A stretch of 59,618 nucleotides of DNA from Acidimicrobiales bacterium (GTDB lineage Bacteria; Actinomycetota; Acidimicrobiia; Acidimicrobiales; RAAP-2). Of the stretch, positions 1 through 7,697 are shown piece by piece (the stretch's first letter is position 1; every line of letters starts with the position of its first letter). Location: NCBI GenBank assembly GCA_015478655.1, contig JADMIJ010000015.1, positions 1 to 59,618 of the forward strand, in the 5' to 3' direction. The position numbers and the translations under genes were made by a program. The notes below the pieces were generated by a model. It saw only the letters and a list, made by a program, of their open reading frames with translations. It did not search any database and was not told where the DNA came from.

Positions 1-54
1 CATGTCACTGGCAAAACCAGCGGTCAGCTGGTCCCATGTCGCTGGCAAACGACA
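1..54. mobile_element. Putative terminal end of an IS21-like insertion sequence (element runs off the left edge)
   Basis: Two near-identical blocks lie 34 bp apart: CATGTCACTGGCAAA at 1-15 and CATGTCGCTGGCAAA at 35-49 (one mismatch). Read on the minus strand, the outer block begins TGTCGTTTGCCAGCGACATG from base 54, so it starts with TGT. Multiple spaced repeats inward from a TGT terminus are characteristic of IS21-family ends, where they are transposase binding sites. No istA/istB is inside the window, so the assignment rests on end architecture alone. It could also be a solo remnant. Confidence 0.4.
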
Positions 55-85
55 CCGTCAGATTGACCAACCTTCCGGAGTGAGA

Positions 86-583
86 ATGTCACATACCTGT
101 CGACCGGTTGCAGCCCTATTGCTGGCACCTGTGCTGGGATTTTGCATGTTGCTTGAGGTAACTGCTGGAACCGGATCAGCGTGGGGCAGTCTGCAACCAG
201 GTCACACGAATCTCGCTTGGGCATTGACGGGGTTCCTCTTTGCCGGGTTCGTGCCAGGAGTGGTCATGGTCACCACCGTCCGTTCACGGCACCGAGCGCA
301 CGGCGGCGGCATTGTGAACCGAGCACTCCGTATCGAATGTTGGGGTTTGACATTCGGCCTACCGATTGCAGCGCTGTCCCTTCTGGTTGTGGCTGCAGGG
401 GTGTTGAGCCGTCATCTGAGTAACCCAGTTGCGTTCAGCGTGGGAGTTACCGCCTCACACCTGCCCCACATCGCCGGGACGGAGTGTCTTCCGCCCGAGT
501 TTCGTTGTTATTTCAAGTTGAGTGCGGCGCCTCCGGCGCCGCCCAAGAGCCTGCCTCCGGCCACCAGACTCGACGTCGGCTGA
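86..583 (+). CDS. Hypothetical small membrane protein, about three transmembrane segments
   Basis: 165 residues starting at ATG 86, preceded by GGAG at 77-80, which is better supported than the in-frame ATG at 2 inside the IS-like end. Hydrophobic stretches near residues 8-28, 42-66 and 87-107 suggest a three-pass or signal-anchored membrane protein. A C-terminal tail rich in Pro and Ala with two Cys follows. Base composition is less GC-rich than most genes further right, consistent with accessory DNA. I do not recognise the family and assign no function. Confidence 0.55.
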   Translation: MSHTCRPVAALLLAPVLGFCMLLEVTAGTGSAWGSLQPGHTNLAWALTGFLFAGFVPGVVMVTTVRSRHRAHGGGIVNRALRIECWGLTFGLPIAALSLLVVAAGVLSRHLSNPVAFSVGVTASHLPHIAGTECLPPEFRCYFKLSAAPPAPPKSLPPATRLDVG

Positions 584-586
584 TCT

Positions 587-1057
587 CTAGGCCTCGGATG
601 CTTCAATAGGCCCTGACCCCGGCAGTCCCCCCATCCCGGGCAACATGGGCATCTGAATCCGAGTCACACGGCATCGCAGTCGTGCAAGCTCCTCATGATC
701 GGCCATCACCCTGAACGAGAACATGCCTTCCCTCTCGAACCGAAGGCCGTTGAACGTCGACTGCCAGGGGATGAGAAAACTCATTCCGGGCGTGCTATCC
801 GGAGGGTGCCCGATCTGCATCAATCCTCGTCCGCCTACGAGGACTATGGATTCGTCCTCGTCATAGAGATCCACCCCCAACTGCACGGAGCGAAATGCCT
901 CATTCCATCCGATTTCCATCACCACAGCGACCGCGAGTGTCGGGTGAACCACCGGAAGGGTCGGGACCCACAAGGTGTCCCAGCCTCCACCGTGGATGTA
1001 GAGCTTCCCAGATTCCACTCTCGCTGCGTCTGCCAACATCGCTGCTCTAGCTTCCAT
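587..1057 (-). CDS. DUF6941-like conserved protein
   Basis: 156 residues. The N-terminus (a leucine/alanine helix followed by G-K-L-Y-I-H-G-G-G-W) is the typical opening of DUF6941 proteins, small soluble proteins of unknown role found in actinobacteria and other bacteria. The remainder is beta-rich (V-Q-L-G-V-D-L-Y-D-E-D) and ends in a Gly/Pro tail. It is divergent from the toxin-like gene at 1075, with only 17 bp between the two starts, so their promoters must overlap each other's 5' ends. No membrane segment or catalytic motif was seen. Family call is from recall of the motif. Confidence 0.6.
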   Translation of the reverse strand: MEARAAMLADAARVESGKLYIHGGGWDTLWVPTLPVVHPTLAVAVVMEIGWNEAFRSVQLGVDLYDEDESIVLVGGRGLMQIGHPPDSTPGMSFLIPWQSTFNGLRFEREGMFSFRVMADHEELARLRCRVTRIQMPMLPGMGGLPGSGPIEASEA

Positions 1058-1061
1058 GTGG

Positions 1062-1074
1062 TACAGTGTAACAC
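1062..1074 (+). promoter_or_regulatory. Putative -10 element of a leaderless start, overlapping a small palindrome
   Basis: TACAGT at 1062-1067 fits the actinobacterial TANNNT -10 pattern and lies 7 nt before GTG 1075, the spacing expected for a leaderless transcript. GTGTAACAC at 1066-1074 is a short inverted repeat that could be an autoregulatory operator for the toxin-antitoxin-like pair. No convincing -35 hexamer is visible. Confidence 0.3.
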
Positions 1075-1425
1075 GTGCCGAGGCAAAGATTCGACATCAA
1101 CCTCGTAAATTGGGATGACCCCTTCGAGATTGACCCGGAGAACCGGCCCCATTTGTACGCCCACCAGCCCTACGGCGAAGACGACCTGTACGACCTTCTC
1201 GTCAACCTTCCTCGGTTGATAGAGGCCGACACTGAAAAGGGCCCAGCCGACTGGTTCCTCATGGGCACGCCTCCCGGATGTGACCCGCTCCAGGCTCCCC
1301 TGGCCCCTCCCCACTCCGGAGATGCGCGTAGAGTGCGGCCTATCGGCATTTACGAGGCCTCAGGTGAGGCGCTTGTCAAGTACAACCAACTCCTTGCCGA
1401 AGGAGGGAACAGCTATGACAACTGA
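1075..1425 (+). CDS. Toxin-like protein of a putative toxin-antitoxin pair (distant BrnT resemblance)
   Basis: 116 residues with a GTG start. An N-terminal segment D-P-E-N-R-P-H-L-Y-A-H followed by an acidic E-D-D-L resembles the W/F-D-x-x-K-x-x-x-N-x-x-K-H-G-V-x-F-E-D pattern of BrnT-type RelE-fold toxins, and a later R-R-V-R-P-I-G-I segment could match the central strand of that fold. The gene overlaps the downstream ribbon-helix-helix gene by 11 nt, as expected for translational coupling in a type II module. The resemblance is weak, so a different small-toxin family or an unrelated protein is possible. Confidence 0.4.
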   Translation: MPRQRFDINLVNWDDPFEIDPENRPHLYAHQPYGEDDLYDLLVNLPRLIEADTEKGPADWFLMGTPPGCDPLQAPLAPPHSGDARRVRPIGIYEASGEALVKYNQLLAEGGNSYDN

Positions 1426-1783
1426 CAAGGAAGCCTTCGAGATCTACGAGAATCCTGACAACCGTGTCCCAGCCGGGGACGGACGCAAAGTCCCCCAGCA
1501 GCCACTGTCCACCCACGTGCCGATTCGCTTCGCCCCCGAAACCGTGGCGATGGTGAAATACCTCGCGGCAGCCGATGGCCTCACAGTCAGCTCATGGATC
1601 CGCCGAGAGATCGAGCGGGCCATCATTCGTCGGCTTCCTCGGCCCCGAACTGGCTTCCAATTGCCGGTCGATAGCACCGGCTCGAACACCCTCTCGAATC
1701 CGTCGGGAGTTGCGAGTTCGAACTCACTGCCACGACTGGCGACCAATGCGGATCTGAACAGCGAAGTCAGCTGTTCCGCATAG
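1415..1783 (+). CDS. Ribbon-helix-helix antitoxin-like DNA-binding protein
   Basis: 122 residues from ATG 1415, chosen because AGGAGGGA at 1401-1408 is a strong ribosome binding site. Residues about 33-70 (a V-P-I-R-F strand, then a helix with V-K-Y-L-A, then S-S-W-I-R-R-E-I) look like an RHH domain. The rest is a Ser/Asn-rich tail, which may carry the toxin-binding segment. It overlaps the upstream toxin-like gene. In such modules the RHH protein neutralises the toxin and represses the operon, possibly through the palindrome at 1066-1074; that role is inference here. Confidence 0.5.
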   Translation: MTTDKEAFEIYENPDNRVPAGDGRKVPQQPLSTHVPIRFAPETVAMVKYLAAADGLTVSSWIRREIERAIIRRLPRPRTGFQLPVDSTGSNTLSNPSGVASSNSLPRLATNADLNSEVSCSA

Positions 1784-1808
1784 CCTCAGCCAGGCCTCTC
1801 TCTCCTAA

Positions 1809-2124
1809 ACGTGCCCCGTGCCGGGCGCCAACCCTCAGTGTCCCCGTGTCGATGATGGGGTCCGATTAACGGATTGCGGGCAACCTGGCCCGCCTCTGTG
1901 GCCACCACCACTACCTGCGCACCCACCAGGGCTTCGAGCTCCTGGGCGGACCGGGCCGCTGGCGCTGGCTGCCGCCTCCCAAACCCCGGCCCCCCTCCGG
2001 GCGCCGGGGCCGCCGGCGGGGGAGCACCAAGGGCCGGACGCCGCCCCCAGCCACGGCGTCACCACCACCGCCCGCCGGGGCTACCGACGGCCCCGACCCA
2101 CCACTGTTCACCGTCGAGGAATGA
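1809..2124 (+). pseudogene. Decayed 3' fragment of a DUF222/13E12-type HNH endonuclease gene
   Basis: One frame from 1809 reads C-P-V-P-G-A-N-P-Q-C, then D-G-V-R-L-T-D-C-G, and a second frame from about 1882 continues N-L-A-R-L-C-G-H-H-H, then a helix and G-P-G-R-W-R-W-L-P-P, ending at TGA 2122. Joined by one frameshift near 1876-1882 these give the C-terminal HNH half typical of DUF222 endonucleases, with the long Pro-rich tail common in actinobacteria. The N-terminal DUF222 region is absent, a TAA precedes the fragment, and no start codon fits. Such genes are multicopy and often decay. Confidence 0.65.
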
Positions 2125-2295
2125 CCTGCGGGCGCGAGGAATGACACAGGCGCGGGTGAAAGGTCAGCGCAGCGCCGAGGCAGGACTGACTGGGCACCGC
2201 TGAACCAACCGGTGAATGCCGGTGTCACAACCTTCTTCCATGATGCCCTCGCAATGGAAGAGATCACCGGATCACCAACTCCAGGAGGTTGCTCG

Positions 2296-2568
2296 ATGCC
2301 GATCGCCGCCATTCCTTCACGCGTCCCCGTTCCTACGCCGAGGACCAAGACAAGCGATCCGGTGGTTTCCCCGGAGGCGTTCACTATCGACTGTGCTGAC
2401 TGCATCCATCGCCAGACCCCGGTGTGCGACGACTGTGTGGTCTCGTTCATCGTCGGCCGACAGCCCGAGGACGCCATCGTCGTCGACGCCGACGAGGCCC
2501 GGGCCGTGCGTCTCCTCGAGCAGGCCGGCCTGGTCCCAGGAGTCCGCCACTCGCGGCAGGTGGGCTGA
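2296..2568 (+). CDS. Small conserved four-cysteine protein upstream of queG
   Basis: 90 residues from ATG 2296, with AGGAGG at 2283-2288 as ribosome binding site, preferred over an earlier in-frame ATG at 2212. The centre carries two C-x-x-C pairs separated by seven residues (D-C-A-D-C and C-D-D-C), suggesting a small zinc or iron site, followed by an acidic V-V-D-A-D-E-A-R-A helix and a L-V-P-G tail. Similar short proteins are known from actinobacteria, but I know no function. It lies 54 bp before queG and may be co-transcribed with it. Confidence 0.6.
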   Translation: MPIAAIPSRVPVPTPRTKTSDPVVSPEAFTIDCADCIHRQTPVCDDCVVSFIVGRQPEDAIVVDADEARAVRLLEQAGLVPGVRHSRQVG

Positions 2569-2622
2569 CTTGCGGAGTAGTCCTCCGCGGCCGATGCCGG
2601 CCACCACCCGCTCGCCACTCGA

Positions 2623-3876
2623 TTGCGGAGGCTGCCCAGCGCCGTGCAACCATGGAGTGTGCTCCAATCGTCCTATCCTCGTGCCGACCAATCGGCGCCA
2701 GCGCGCGAGATCGAACGCCTTGGCGCCGACGTGGTCGACCTTGGGCTCCGCTCAGGGCTGACCGCCATAGGGATTGCTGATGCTGGCGTGTTCGAGGAGA
2801 CCCTCGCCGTCCTGCACGCTCGAAAGCGCCGCGGACTACATGCCGACATGCAGTTCACCTATCGCAATCCCGAACGGTCGACCGACCCGCGCCGGATCCT
2901 TCCCGATGCGAGGTCGCTGGTGGTCGGGGCCTGGAGCTACCGCCACCAGGACCCCCAACCTGTGCCCCTTCCCTCTGTGCGCACCGACCTTTCCGTCGTC
3001 TCCGCTCCGAACGGACTTGTCGACCCCGCTGACCCCTCTGACCCTGAACCCACCCTCATCCCGCACGCCTCGCGTCCGGTCGGTCGCGTCGCTCGATACG
3101 CGAGCAAGGATCACTATGCCTTGCTTCGGCTGGCACTCAACACCATCGCCGACCATCTGAGCGGGCTCGGGTGGCAGGCAAAAGTGGTCTGCGACGACAA
3201 TGCCTTGGTGGATCGAGCCGCGGCCCACCGGGCCGGTCTGGGCTGGTTCGGAAAGAACTCCCTGCTGCTGTTGCCCGAATTGGGGTCGTGGTTCGTTCTG
3301 GGAACCGTGGTGACCGACGCACCGCTGCAGCCGACCGCGCCCGTCGAGCCATATGCGCACGGCCAGCAGTGCGGAAGCTGCTCCCGATGTCTTTCCGCCT
3401 GCCCTACCGGTGCACTGGTGGAACCCGGGGTGGTCGATGCCCGTCGTTGCCTGGCTTGGTTGGTGCAGGCACCCGGTTCATTTCCTGAGCAGTACCGCCG
3501 CGCTCTGGGCAACCGCATCTACGGGTGCGACGACTGCCAGCAGGTCTGTCCGATCAATCGCATCGCTGATCGGAGGGACCCGCCCCCACCGGAAAGCGCC
3601 GACGACAGGCCGTGGATCGATCTGCTCGATCTCCTCGAATCCACCGACGATGAGCTGTTGGCTGCCCACGGCCGCTGGTACATCGCCGGGCGCGACCCCC
3701 GCTACCTGCGCCGCAATGCGCTGGTGGCGCTGGGAAACGTCGGCGACGGTCGCGACCTCGCCACCGAGTGGGCACTGCGGCACTGGTTGGGCGTGAACGA
3801 TCCGATGCTGGTCGAACACGCGCAATGGGCGGCCCACCAGCTGCAGAGGGACGACCTCGTCGAGCAGACGACGTGA
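2623..3876 (+). CDS. queG: Epoxyqueuosine reductase QueG
   Basis: Up to 417 residues (TTG start at 2623; GTG at 2644 or 2659 are plausible shorter starts). QueG reduces epoxyqueuosine to queuosine in the wobble base of GUN tRNAs using cobalamin and two [4Fe-4S] clusters. Cluster ligands are visible: C-G-S-C-S-R-C-L-S-A-C-P from residue 250, a further Cys in A-R-R-C, and G-C-D-D-C-Q-Q-V-C-P from about 302. The C-terminus has a HEAT-like helix pair (R-Y-L-R-R-N-A-L-V-A-L-G-N-V-G). Its stop overlaps the GTG of the next gene. The family needs B12, as does nrdJ in this window. Confidence 0.92.
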   Translation: MRRLPSAVQPWSVLQSSYPRADQSAPAREIERLGADVVDLGLRSGLTAIGIADAGVFEETLAVLHARKRRGLHADMQFTYRNPERSTDPRRILPDARSLVVGAWSYRHQDPQPVPLPSVRTDLSVVSAPNGLVDPADPSDPEPTLIPHASRPVGRVARYASKDHYALLRLALNTIADHLSGLGWQAKVVCDDNALVDRAAAHRAGLGWFGKNSLLLLPELGSWFVLGTVVTDAPLQPTAPVEPYAHGQQCGSCSRCLSACPTGALVEPGVVDARRCLAWLVQAPGSFPEQYRRALGNRIYGCDDCQQVCPINRIADRRDPPPPESADDRPWIDLLDLLESTDDELLAAHGRWYIAGRDPRYLRRNALVALGNVGDGRDLATEWALRHWLGVNDPMLVEHAQWAAHQLQRDDLVEQTT

Positions 3877-5015
3877 CCCACCTGCTCGTCAGCAACGACT
3901 TCCCACCCAAGGTCGGGGGAATCCAGGCCTACCTCTGGGAGCTCTGGCGTCGTTTCGACCCGGATTCGTTTGCCGTGCTCACGGCACGATCCCACCCTGA
4001 GGCGCGGGTATTCGATCGGGAACAGGCGGCCAAGGGCATCCGCATCGAGCGGGTGCGGAGCAGGGTGCTCGCCCCTACTCCTCATCTGGTCCGCCGGATC
4101 CGGGAGACGGCCCAGCGGGTGGGCGCTGATCTTGTCGTCCTCGATCCCGTGTTCCCGCTGGGCCTCATCGGCCCCCGACTCGGTCTTCCCTACGCCGTCC
4201 TTCTCCACGGTGCGGAAGTGGCCATCCCGAGCCGGCTCCCAGCCAGCCGCCAACTGGTCGCCAACGTCCTTCGCCACAGCGTCCTGGCCGTGTCGGCCGG
4301 CGGCTATCCAGCGTCCGAGGCCGCCCGGGCTCTTCGTCGAGGGACGATGCCGCCGGTGGTCGAGATCCCGCCAGGAGTCGATCCCGACCGATTCCGGCCG
4401 CTCTCCTCGCCCGAACAGTCAAAGGCCCGCGCCGACCTCGGTCTGCCTCCCACCGGCCCCCTCGTGGTCAGTGTCAGCCGATTGGTGCCGCGCAAGGGGA
4501 TGGACGTGCTCATCGACGCCGCGGTCCGGCTTCGCCCCACCTTTCCCGATCTGACGGTGGCCATCGCCGGACAGGGACGGGACTCGGAGCGGTTGGCCGG
4601 CAGGATCGCTGAGTACTCGGCGCCGGTCCGGCTGCTGGGCGGGGTCTCCGAGGCCGACCTCCCTCGGCTGATCGGCGCGGCCGATGTGTTCGCCATGCTG
4701 TGCCGCAACCGGTGGCTCGGGCTCGAACAGGAAGGTTTCGGCATCGTCTTCCTCGAAGCAGCGGCAGCCGGCGTTCCCCAAGTGGCAGGGGCCTCAGGCG
4801 GCGCTACCGAAGCAGTGGAGGATGGTGAGACCGGTCTCGTGATCCGACGACCCACCAACGTGGGGGAAGCCGCCGGTGCCATCGCCCGACTGCTCGCTGA
4901 TCAGGCGTTGCGGTCGCGGATGGGAGCGGCGTCCAGGCTCCGGGTCGAGGCATCCTTTGACTATGACAGACTCGCCCCTAGGCTGGCCCGGTCGCTCGCC
5001 GACGTGGAAGGCTGA
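3873..5015 (+). CDS. GT4 glycosyltransferase, PimB'-like (phosphatidylinositol mannoside pathway)
   Basis: 380 residues from GTG 3873, which overlaps the queG stop as GTGA. The N-terminus L-L-V-S-N-D-F-P-P-K-V-G-G-I-Q and the C-terminal A-D-V-F-A-M-L-C-R-N-R then E-G-F-G-I-V-F-L-E-A-A-A-A-G-V-P closely follow mycobacterial PimB', which adds the second mannose from GDP-mannose to phosphatidylinositol monomannoside at the cytoplasmic membrane. S-R-L-V-P-R-K-G-M-D is the donor-site loop. The SRPBCC gene 43 bp downstream repeats the mycobacterial pimB'/TB16.3 neighbourhood, which supports the call. Acceptor specificity cannot be read from sequence. Confidence 0.8.
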   Translation: MTHLLVSNDFPPKVGGIQAYLWELWRRFDPDSFAVLTARSHPEARVFDREQAAKGIRIERVRSRVLAPTPHLVRRIRETAQRVGADLVVLDPVFPLGLIGPRLGLPYAVLLHGAEVAIPSRLPASRQLVANVLRHSVLAVSAGGYPASEAARALRRGTMPPVVEIPPGVDPDRFRPLSSPEQSKARADLGLPPTGPLVVSVSRLVPRKGMDVLIDAAVRLRPTFPDLTVAIAGQGRDSERLAGRIAEYSAPVRLLGGVSEADLPRLIGAADVFAMLCRNRWLGLEQEGFGIVFLEAAAAGVPQVAGASGGATEAVEDGETGLVIRRPTNVGEAAGAIARLLADQALRSRMGAASRLRVEASFDYDRLAPRLARSLADVEG

Positions 5016-5058
5016 GGGCTGCCCGGTCAGATGAATCGATTCGAGGAGGAGGCCGATC

Positions 5059-5502
5059 GTGGCGGAACAAGCCACTGAACGAATGGTTGTGTCGGCCACG
5101 CCCGCGCGCTGCTTCGAGGTCAGCTCTGACATCGGCTCCTACCCCCAGTGGGCCGCGGACATCAAAGAGGTCACCATCGACGAGCGGGATGAACAAGGCC
5201 GTCCCAAGGTCGTCACCTTCCGTGCGGCTGCATTCGGCCGCAGCACCAACTACACACTGGCGTACGACTACTCGGAGGCCCCCGAGGTCCTGGCCTGGGT
5301 CCAGACCCAGGGTGACATCACCTCCAAATTGGACGGGCGCTACGTCTTCGCTCCCAACGGCAGCGGAGGGACAGAGGTCACCTACCACCTCGAGGTGGAG
5401 ATGAAGGTGCCCCTGCCGGGCTTCATCAAGATGCGGGCCCAGAGCCGGATCATGTCGATTGCCCTGCGCGAGCTGAAGGCCAGGGTCGAATCGGCCGCAT
5501 AG
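5059..5502 (+). CDS. SRPBCC (START-like) family protein
   Basis: 147 residues, GTG start with a GAGGAGGAGG ribosome binding site at 5044-5053. The sequence has the polyketide-cyclase/START-like pattern: an N-terminal strand, S-D-I-G-S-Y-P-Q-W helix, successive beta strands and a long C-terminal helix (L-R-E-L-K-A-R-V-E). Such proteins bind hydrophobic ligands. It follows a pimB'-like gene as Rv2185c does in mycobacteria, suggesting a conserved envelope-linked role, but ligand and function are unknown. Confidence 0.8.
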   Translation: MAEQATERMVVSATPARCFEVSSDIGSYPQWAADIKEVTIDERDEQGRPKVVTFRAAAFGRSTNYTLAYDYSEAPEVLAWVQTQGDITSKLDGRYVFAPNGSGGTEVTYHLEVEMKVPLPGFIKMRAQSRIMSIALRELKARVESAA

Positions 5503-5536
5503 GGCGCGCACCCGCGCTCCAGGAGCAGCGGCAGGC

Positions 5537-6235
5537 GTGAAGATCGGTGTCACCCTGCCCCAATTCCGAAGTCAGGCGGACAGTGCGCTCGAGGGGGCGC
5601 TCCGGGCCGAGTCGCTGGGCCTCGACGGCGTCTTCTGCTTCGACCACCTGTGGCCCATGGGCCAACCCGATCGCCCCGCCCTGTCCTCGGCCCCCCTCCT
5701 GGGGGCCTTGGCCGCCTCCACCTCCACCATCTCGGTGGGGACGCTGGTGGCCCGGGTGGGGTTGCTGCCCGACCATGTCCTCGTGGCCGTGTTGTCCAGC
5801 CTCTCGGTCATCAGCAACGGAAGATTCATCGCCGGACTCGGTACCGGCGATCATCTCAGCCGGCCGGAGAACGAAGCCTTCGGGCTGCCGTTCGAGTCCG
5901 CGGACGAGCGTCGCTCCCGATTGCTCGCCGTGGCCTCCGCCGTCCAGCGCCAGGGAATCCCGGTGTGGGTGGGTGGAGGGCTTCCGAAGACCATCGAGCT
6001 GGCCAAGCCCCTCGGTGCCGCGGTGAACCTGTGGGAAGGAGATCCGATGAAGGTCGCCGAGTTGACCGCGACAGGGATCGAGGTGACCTGGGGGGGACCG
6101 ATCGGCGCCAGCGCGGCTGAAGCGACCGCACGACTGACCGAGTTGGCCATGGCCGGAGCCGACTGGGCGGTGTGCGCGTGGCCGGCATCGCTCGAGAAGC
6201 TCGCCGAGGCGGCCGAGGCGGTCAGAACCGTTTGA
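5537..6235 (+). CDS. Luciferase-like (LLM class) flavin-dependent oxidoreductase, short form
   Basis: 232 residues from GTG 5537. M-K-I-G-V-T-L-P-Q-F, then A-E-S-L-G-L-D-G-V-F-C-F-D-H-L-W and G-R-F-I-A-G-L-G-T-G-D are standard landmarks of bacterial-luciferase-fold F420- or FMN-dependent oxidoreductases. It is shorter than the usual 280-340 residues; a segment after G-T-G-D-H is reduced. In an actinobacterium a F420-dependent member is likely but substrate is unknown. It sits 34 bp after the SRPBCC gene and probably ends the queG operon. Confidence 0.75.
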   Translation: MKIGVTLPQFRSQADSALEGALRAESLGLDGVFCFDHLWPMGQPDRPALSSAPLLGALAASTSTISVGTLVARVGLLPDHVLVAVLSSLSVISNGRFIAGLGTGDHLSRPENEAFGLPFESADERRSRLLAVASAVQRQGIPVWVGGGLPKTIELAKPLGAAVNLWEGDPMKVAELTATGIEVTWGGPIGASAAEATARLTELAMAGADWAVCAWPASLEKLAEAAEAVRTV

Positions 6236-6334
6236 CGAGCGGGTGCGTCAGGACCAGCCCCGGATCCTGACGTCGAGCGGTCCTGATGGCGGCCGAGCGC
6301 TCCAGACGGCGCCGAGCGAGGGAGTCCGATGGGA

Positions 6335-6388
6335 CAAGAGAGGAGCCCGATCGTTCAAGAGAGGAGCCCGATGGTGTCAAGAGAGGAG
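6335..6388 (+). repeat. Short tandem repeat, 21-22 bp period, before the aminotransferase gene
   Basis: CAAGAGAGGAGCCCGAT at 6335-6351 and 6356-6372, with a third partial copy CAAGAGAGGAG at 6378-6388. It lies in the 177-bp intergenic region, upstream of the putative -10 of the next gene. Each unit contains a ribosome-binding-site-like AGAGGAG but no start codon follows at a useful distance. Confidence 0.8.
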
Positions 6389-6400
6389 GTCGTGCGGCAG

Positions 6401-6412
6401 TAGCCTTGCGCC
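6401..6412 (+). promoter_or_regulatory. Putative -10 element for leaderless aminotransferase mRNA
   Basis: TAGCCT at 6401-6406 (TANNNT) is followed by six bases and then ATG 6413. No ribosome binding site lies at normal distance, so a leaderless transcript is the simplest reading. No clear -35 hexamer. Confidence 0.35.
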
Positions 6413-7615
6413 ATGGAGTTTCGCCGAATCAATGGGCTGCCACCCTACGTATTCGCCACCATCAACGATCTGAAGGCAGCTGCTCGCCGGGATGGCCGAG
6501 ACGTCATCGACCTGGGCTTCGGCAATCCTGACCTTCCGTCTCCCGATGTGGCCGTGGAGAAGCTGGCGGAGGCCGTGCACAACCCGCGCAACCACCGCTA
6601 TTCGGCCAGCCGCGGCATCCCCAAGATCCGACAGGCCATCACCGACCTCTACCTTCGCAAGTTCGAGGTCGAACTGGACCCCGACACCGAAGTGGTGACC
6701 ACCATCGGCGCCAAGGAGGGGCTCTCGCATCTCATGTGGGTACTGGTGGGCCCGGGGGACACCGCGCTGGTGCCGTCTCCCTCGTATCCCATCCACATCT
6801 ACGCGCCCCTCTTCGCCGGCGCCGACGTCCGCCATGTGCGCCTCGATGGTCCGGGGACCGCCACCAGCGGGAGCCCGGGCGAGGCCTTCTTCGACAACTT
6901 GATGGAGGTGTGGGAGTCGGCATGGCCCAAGCCCCGGGTCATCGTGATCTCCTTTCCACACAACCCGACCACCGAGTGCGTTGACCTCGCCTGGATGGCC
7001 CGGCTCGTCGAGTTCGCCCGTGAGCACGACATCGTGCTGGTCCACGACTTCGCCTACGCAGACATCGCCTTTGACGGCTACACCCCTCCATCGATTCTGC
7101 AGGTACCGGGAGCCAAGGATGTGGCCGTCGAGTTGTACACCATGACCAAGTCGTTCTCGATGGCGGGTTGGCGGGTGGGCTTCCTCGTGGGCAATGCCGC
7201 CATCGTGCAGGCGCTGACCAAACTCAAGAGCTACCTGGACTATGGGACGTTCCAGCCCATACAGATCGCCGCCATCGTGGCCATGAACGAGGCCCCCGAC
7301 TATCCCAAAGTGATCAACGAGACCTATCAGGCCCGCCGCGACGCTCTGTGTGACGGTCTGAATCGAATCGGCTGGGACATCACCCCTCCTCGGGGCACGA
7401 TGTTCGTGTGGGCTCCGATCCCCGAGCCCTATCTCGAGATGGGATCGCTCGAGTTTGCCAAATACCTGGTCAGCGAGGCGGATGTGGCCACCTCACCTGG
7501 TGTGGGTTTTGGTCCCGGCGGCGACGCCCACATCCGATTCGCCCTCATCGAGAACGAGCAGCGCATCGGACAGGGTGTGCGCAGCCTCCGGAGGGCCCTG
7601 ACCCGCCTGCGCTGA
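6413..7615 (+). CDS. Class I/II PLP-dependent aminotransferase (AlaC-like)
   Basis: 400 residues, the usual length for the family. [12 protein letters not shown] opens the protein as in AlaC/YfdZ-type alanine transaminases. The PLP lysine lies in [15 protein letters not shown], the Asn of H-N-P-T-T-E and the D-F-A-Y motif contact the cofactor, and the C-terminal Arg is in H-I-R-F-A-L-I-E-N. The likely reaction is glutamate-pyruvate transamination, though other amino acids are possible. It is a single gene, convergent with the SMP-30 gene. Confidence 0.85.
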   Translation: MEFRRINGLPPYVFATINDLKAAARRDGRDVIDLGFGNPDLPSPDVAVEKLAEAVHNPRNHRYSASRGIPKIRQAITDLYLRKFEVELDPDTEVVTTIGAKEGLSHLMWVLVGPGDTALVPSPSYPIHIYAPLFAGADVRHVRLDGPGTATSGSPGEAFFDNLMEVWESAWPKPRVIVISFPHNPTTECVDLAWMARLVEFAREHDIVLVHDFAYADIAFDGYTPPSILQVPGAKDVAVELYTMTKSFSMAGWRVGFLVGNAAIVQALTKLKSYLDYGTFQPIQIAAIVAMNEAPDYPKVINETYQARRDALCDGLNRIGWDITPPRGTMFVWAPIPEPYLEMGSLEFAKYLVSEADVATSPGVGFGPGGDAHIRFALIENEQRIGQGVRSLRRALTRLR

Positions 7616-7697
7616 CCCCGCTCGCCCCTTTTGACCCGCCCGCACCCTCTTGACCCGCCCGCACCGCCAACCCGGTCCTTGATCCACTGGTGCCGAT

